A DNA stretch of 64,000 nt from Pollenia angustigena (Eukaryota; Arthropoda; Insecta; Diptera; Polleniidae). Shown here in pieces: positions 63,931 through 64,000 of the stretch. Position 1 is the stretch's first letter; each line of letters opens with the position of its first letter. Location: contig OV884060.1 in assembly GCA_930367215.1 (NCBI GenBank), positions 180,555,253 to 180,619,252 on the forward strand, in the 5' to 3' direction. The notes beneath the pieces are model-generated. The model had not been told where the DNA came from. It did not search any database and saw only the letters and a list, made by a program, of their open reading frames with translations. A program made the position numbers and the translations under genes.

Positions 63931-64000
63931 CTCTACCTCTACAACCCCTCACAAACAAACTTCATCTGTCAAAACCAAATTATAAACAGCTTAAAAAGCA

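Noticed and set aside
1..64000. tRNA, rRNA or CRISPR array
   Set aside because: No cloverleaf with A/B boxes, no rRNA core sequence and no regularly spaced repeat-spacer pattern was seen; the spaced repeats are tandem units or transposon ends.

Overview
The window comes from the nuclear genome of a higher (cyclorrhaphan) fly, probably a calyptrate. The evidence is the AT-rich sequence, GT-AG spliced genes whose closest remembered relatives are Drosophila genes, and an extreme load of small terminal-inverted-repeat transposons. Family assignments are from motif recognition only; no search was run.

Host genes. Five are supported. (1) The first three coding exons of a ClC-7 type chloride/proton exchanger (ClC-b) lie on the minus strand at 11477-12250; the rest of the gene is beyond the left edge, so its third coding intron exceeds 11.4 kb. 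(2) A four-exon BED-finger protein, probably stand still (stil), lies on the minus strand at 17556-23070. I recall stil and ClC-b as close neighbours in Drosophila, which supports both calls. (3) ATPsynF, mitochondrial ATP synthase subunit f, has two coding exons on the plus strand at 46548-46970. (4) A ZNF511-type zinc-finger gene lies on the plus strand at 62139-62867. (5) OST4, a 35-residue oligosaccharyltransferase subunit, lies on the minus strand at 63035-63142, tail-to-tail with (4).

1-11.4 kb (inside the ClC-b intron). The 3' half of a CsRn1-like Ty3 LTR element is followed by a LINE (A) split by a second, nearly full-length LINE (B). A 588-bp pogo-like MITE sits inside LINE B. 11.5-25 kb holds ClC-b, stil and several MITEs and Tc1 relics within or between introns, then two tandem-repeat blocks.

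25.4-45.9 kb. hAT-type MITEs with 8-bp target duplications surround a decayed Harbinger transposon (transposase plus Myb/SANT-like gene). Inserted in that transposon is the most striking object of the window: a 14.8-kb, almost perfectly palindromic element (27570-42389) with only 13 nt between its arms. It has AGTAGTG/CACTACT ends and a 6-bp GTTTGA target duplication. Only its right arm carries a 645-bp MITE with its own 3-bp duplication, so the two arms have separate histories. To the right is a Tc1-like transposase relic broken up by three further MITEs.

47.3-56.3 kb is a set of nested MITEs, up to three deep, most with readable 3-bp duplications. 56.6-60.0 kb is a pogo-like MITE interrupted by a third LINE (C) with a 22-bp target duplication and a mutated RT active site. 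60-61.7 kb holds more hAT MITEs and a 275-bp tandem repeat, before the ZNF511/OST4 pair and a final hAT MITE at 63.7 kb.
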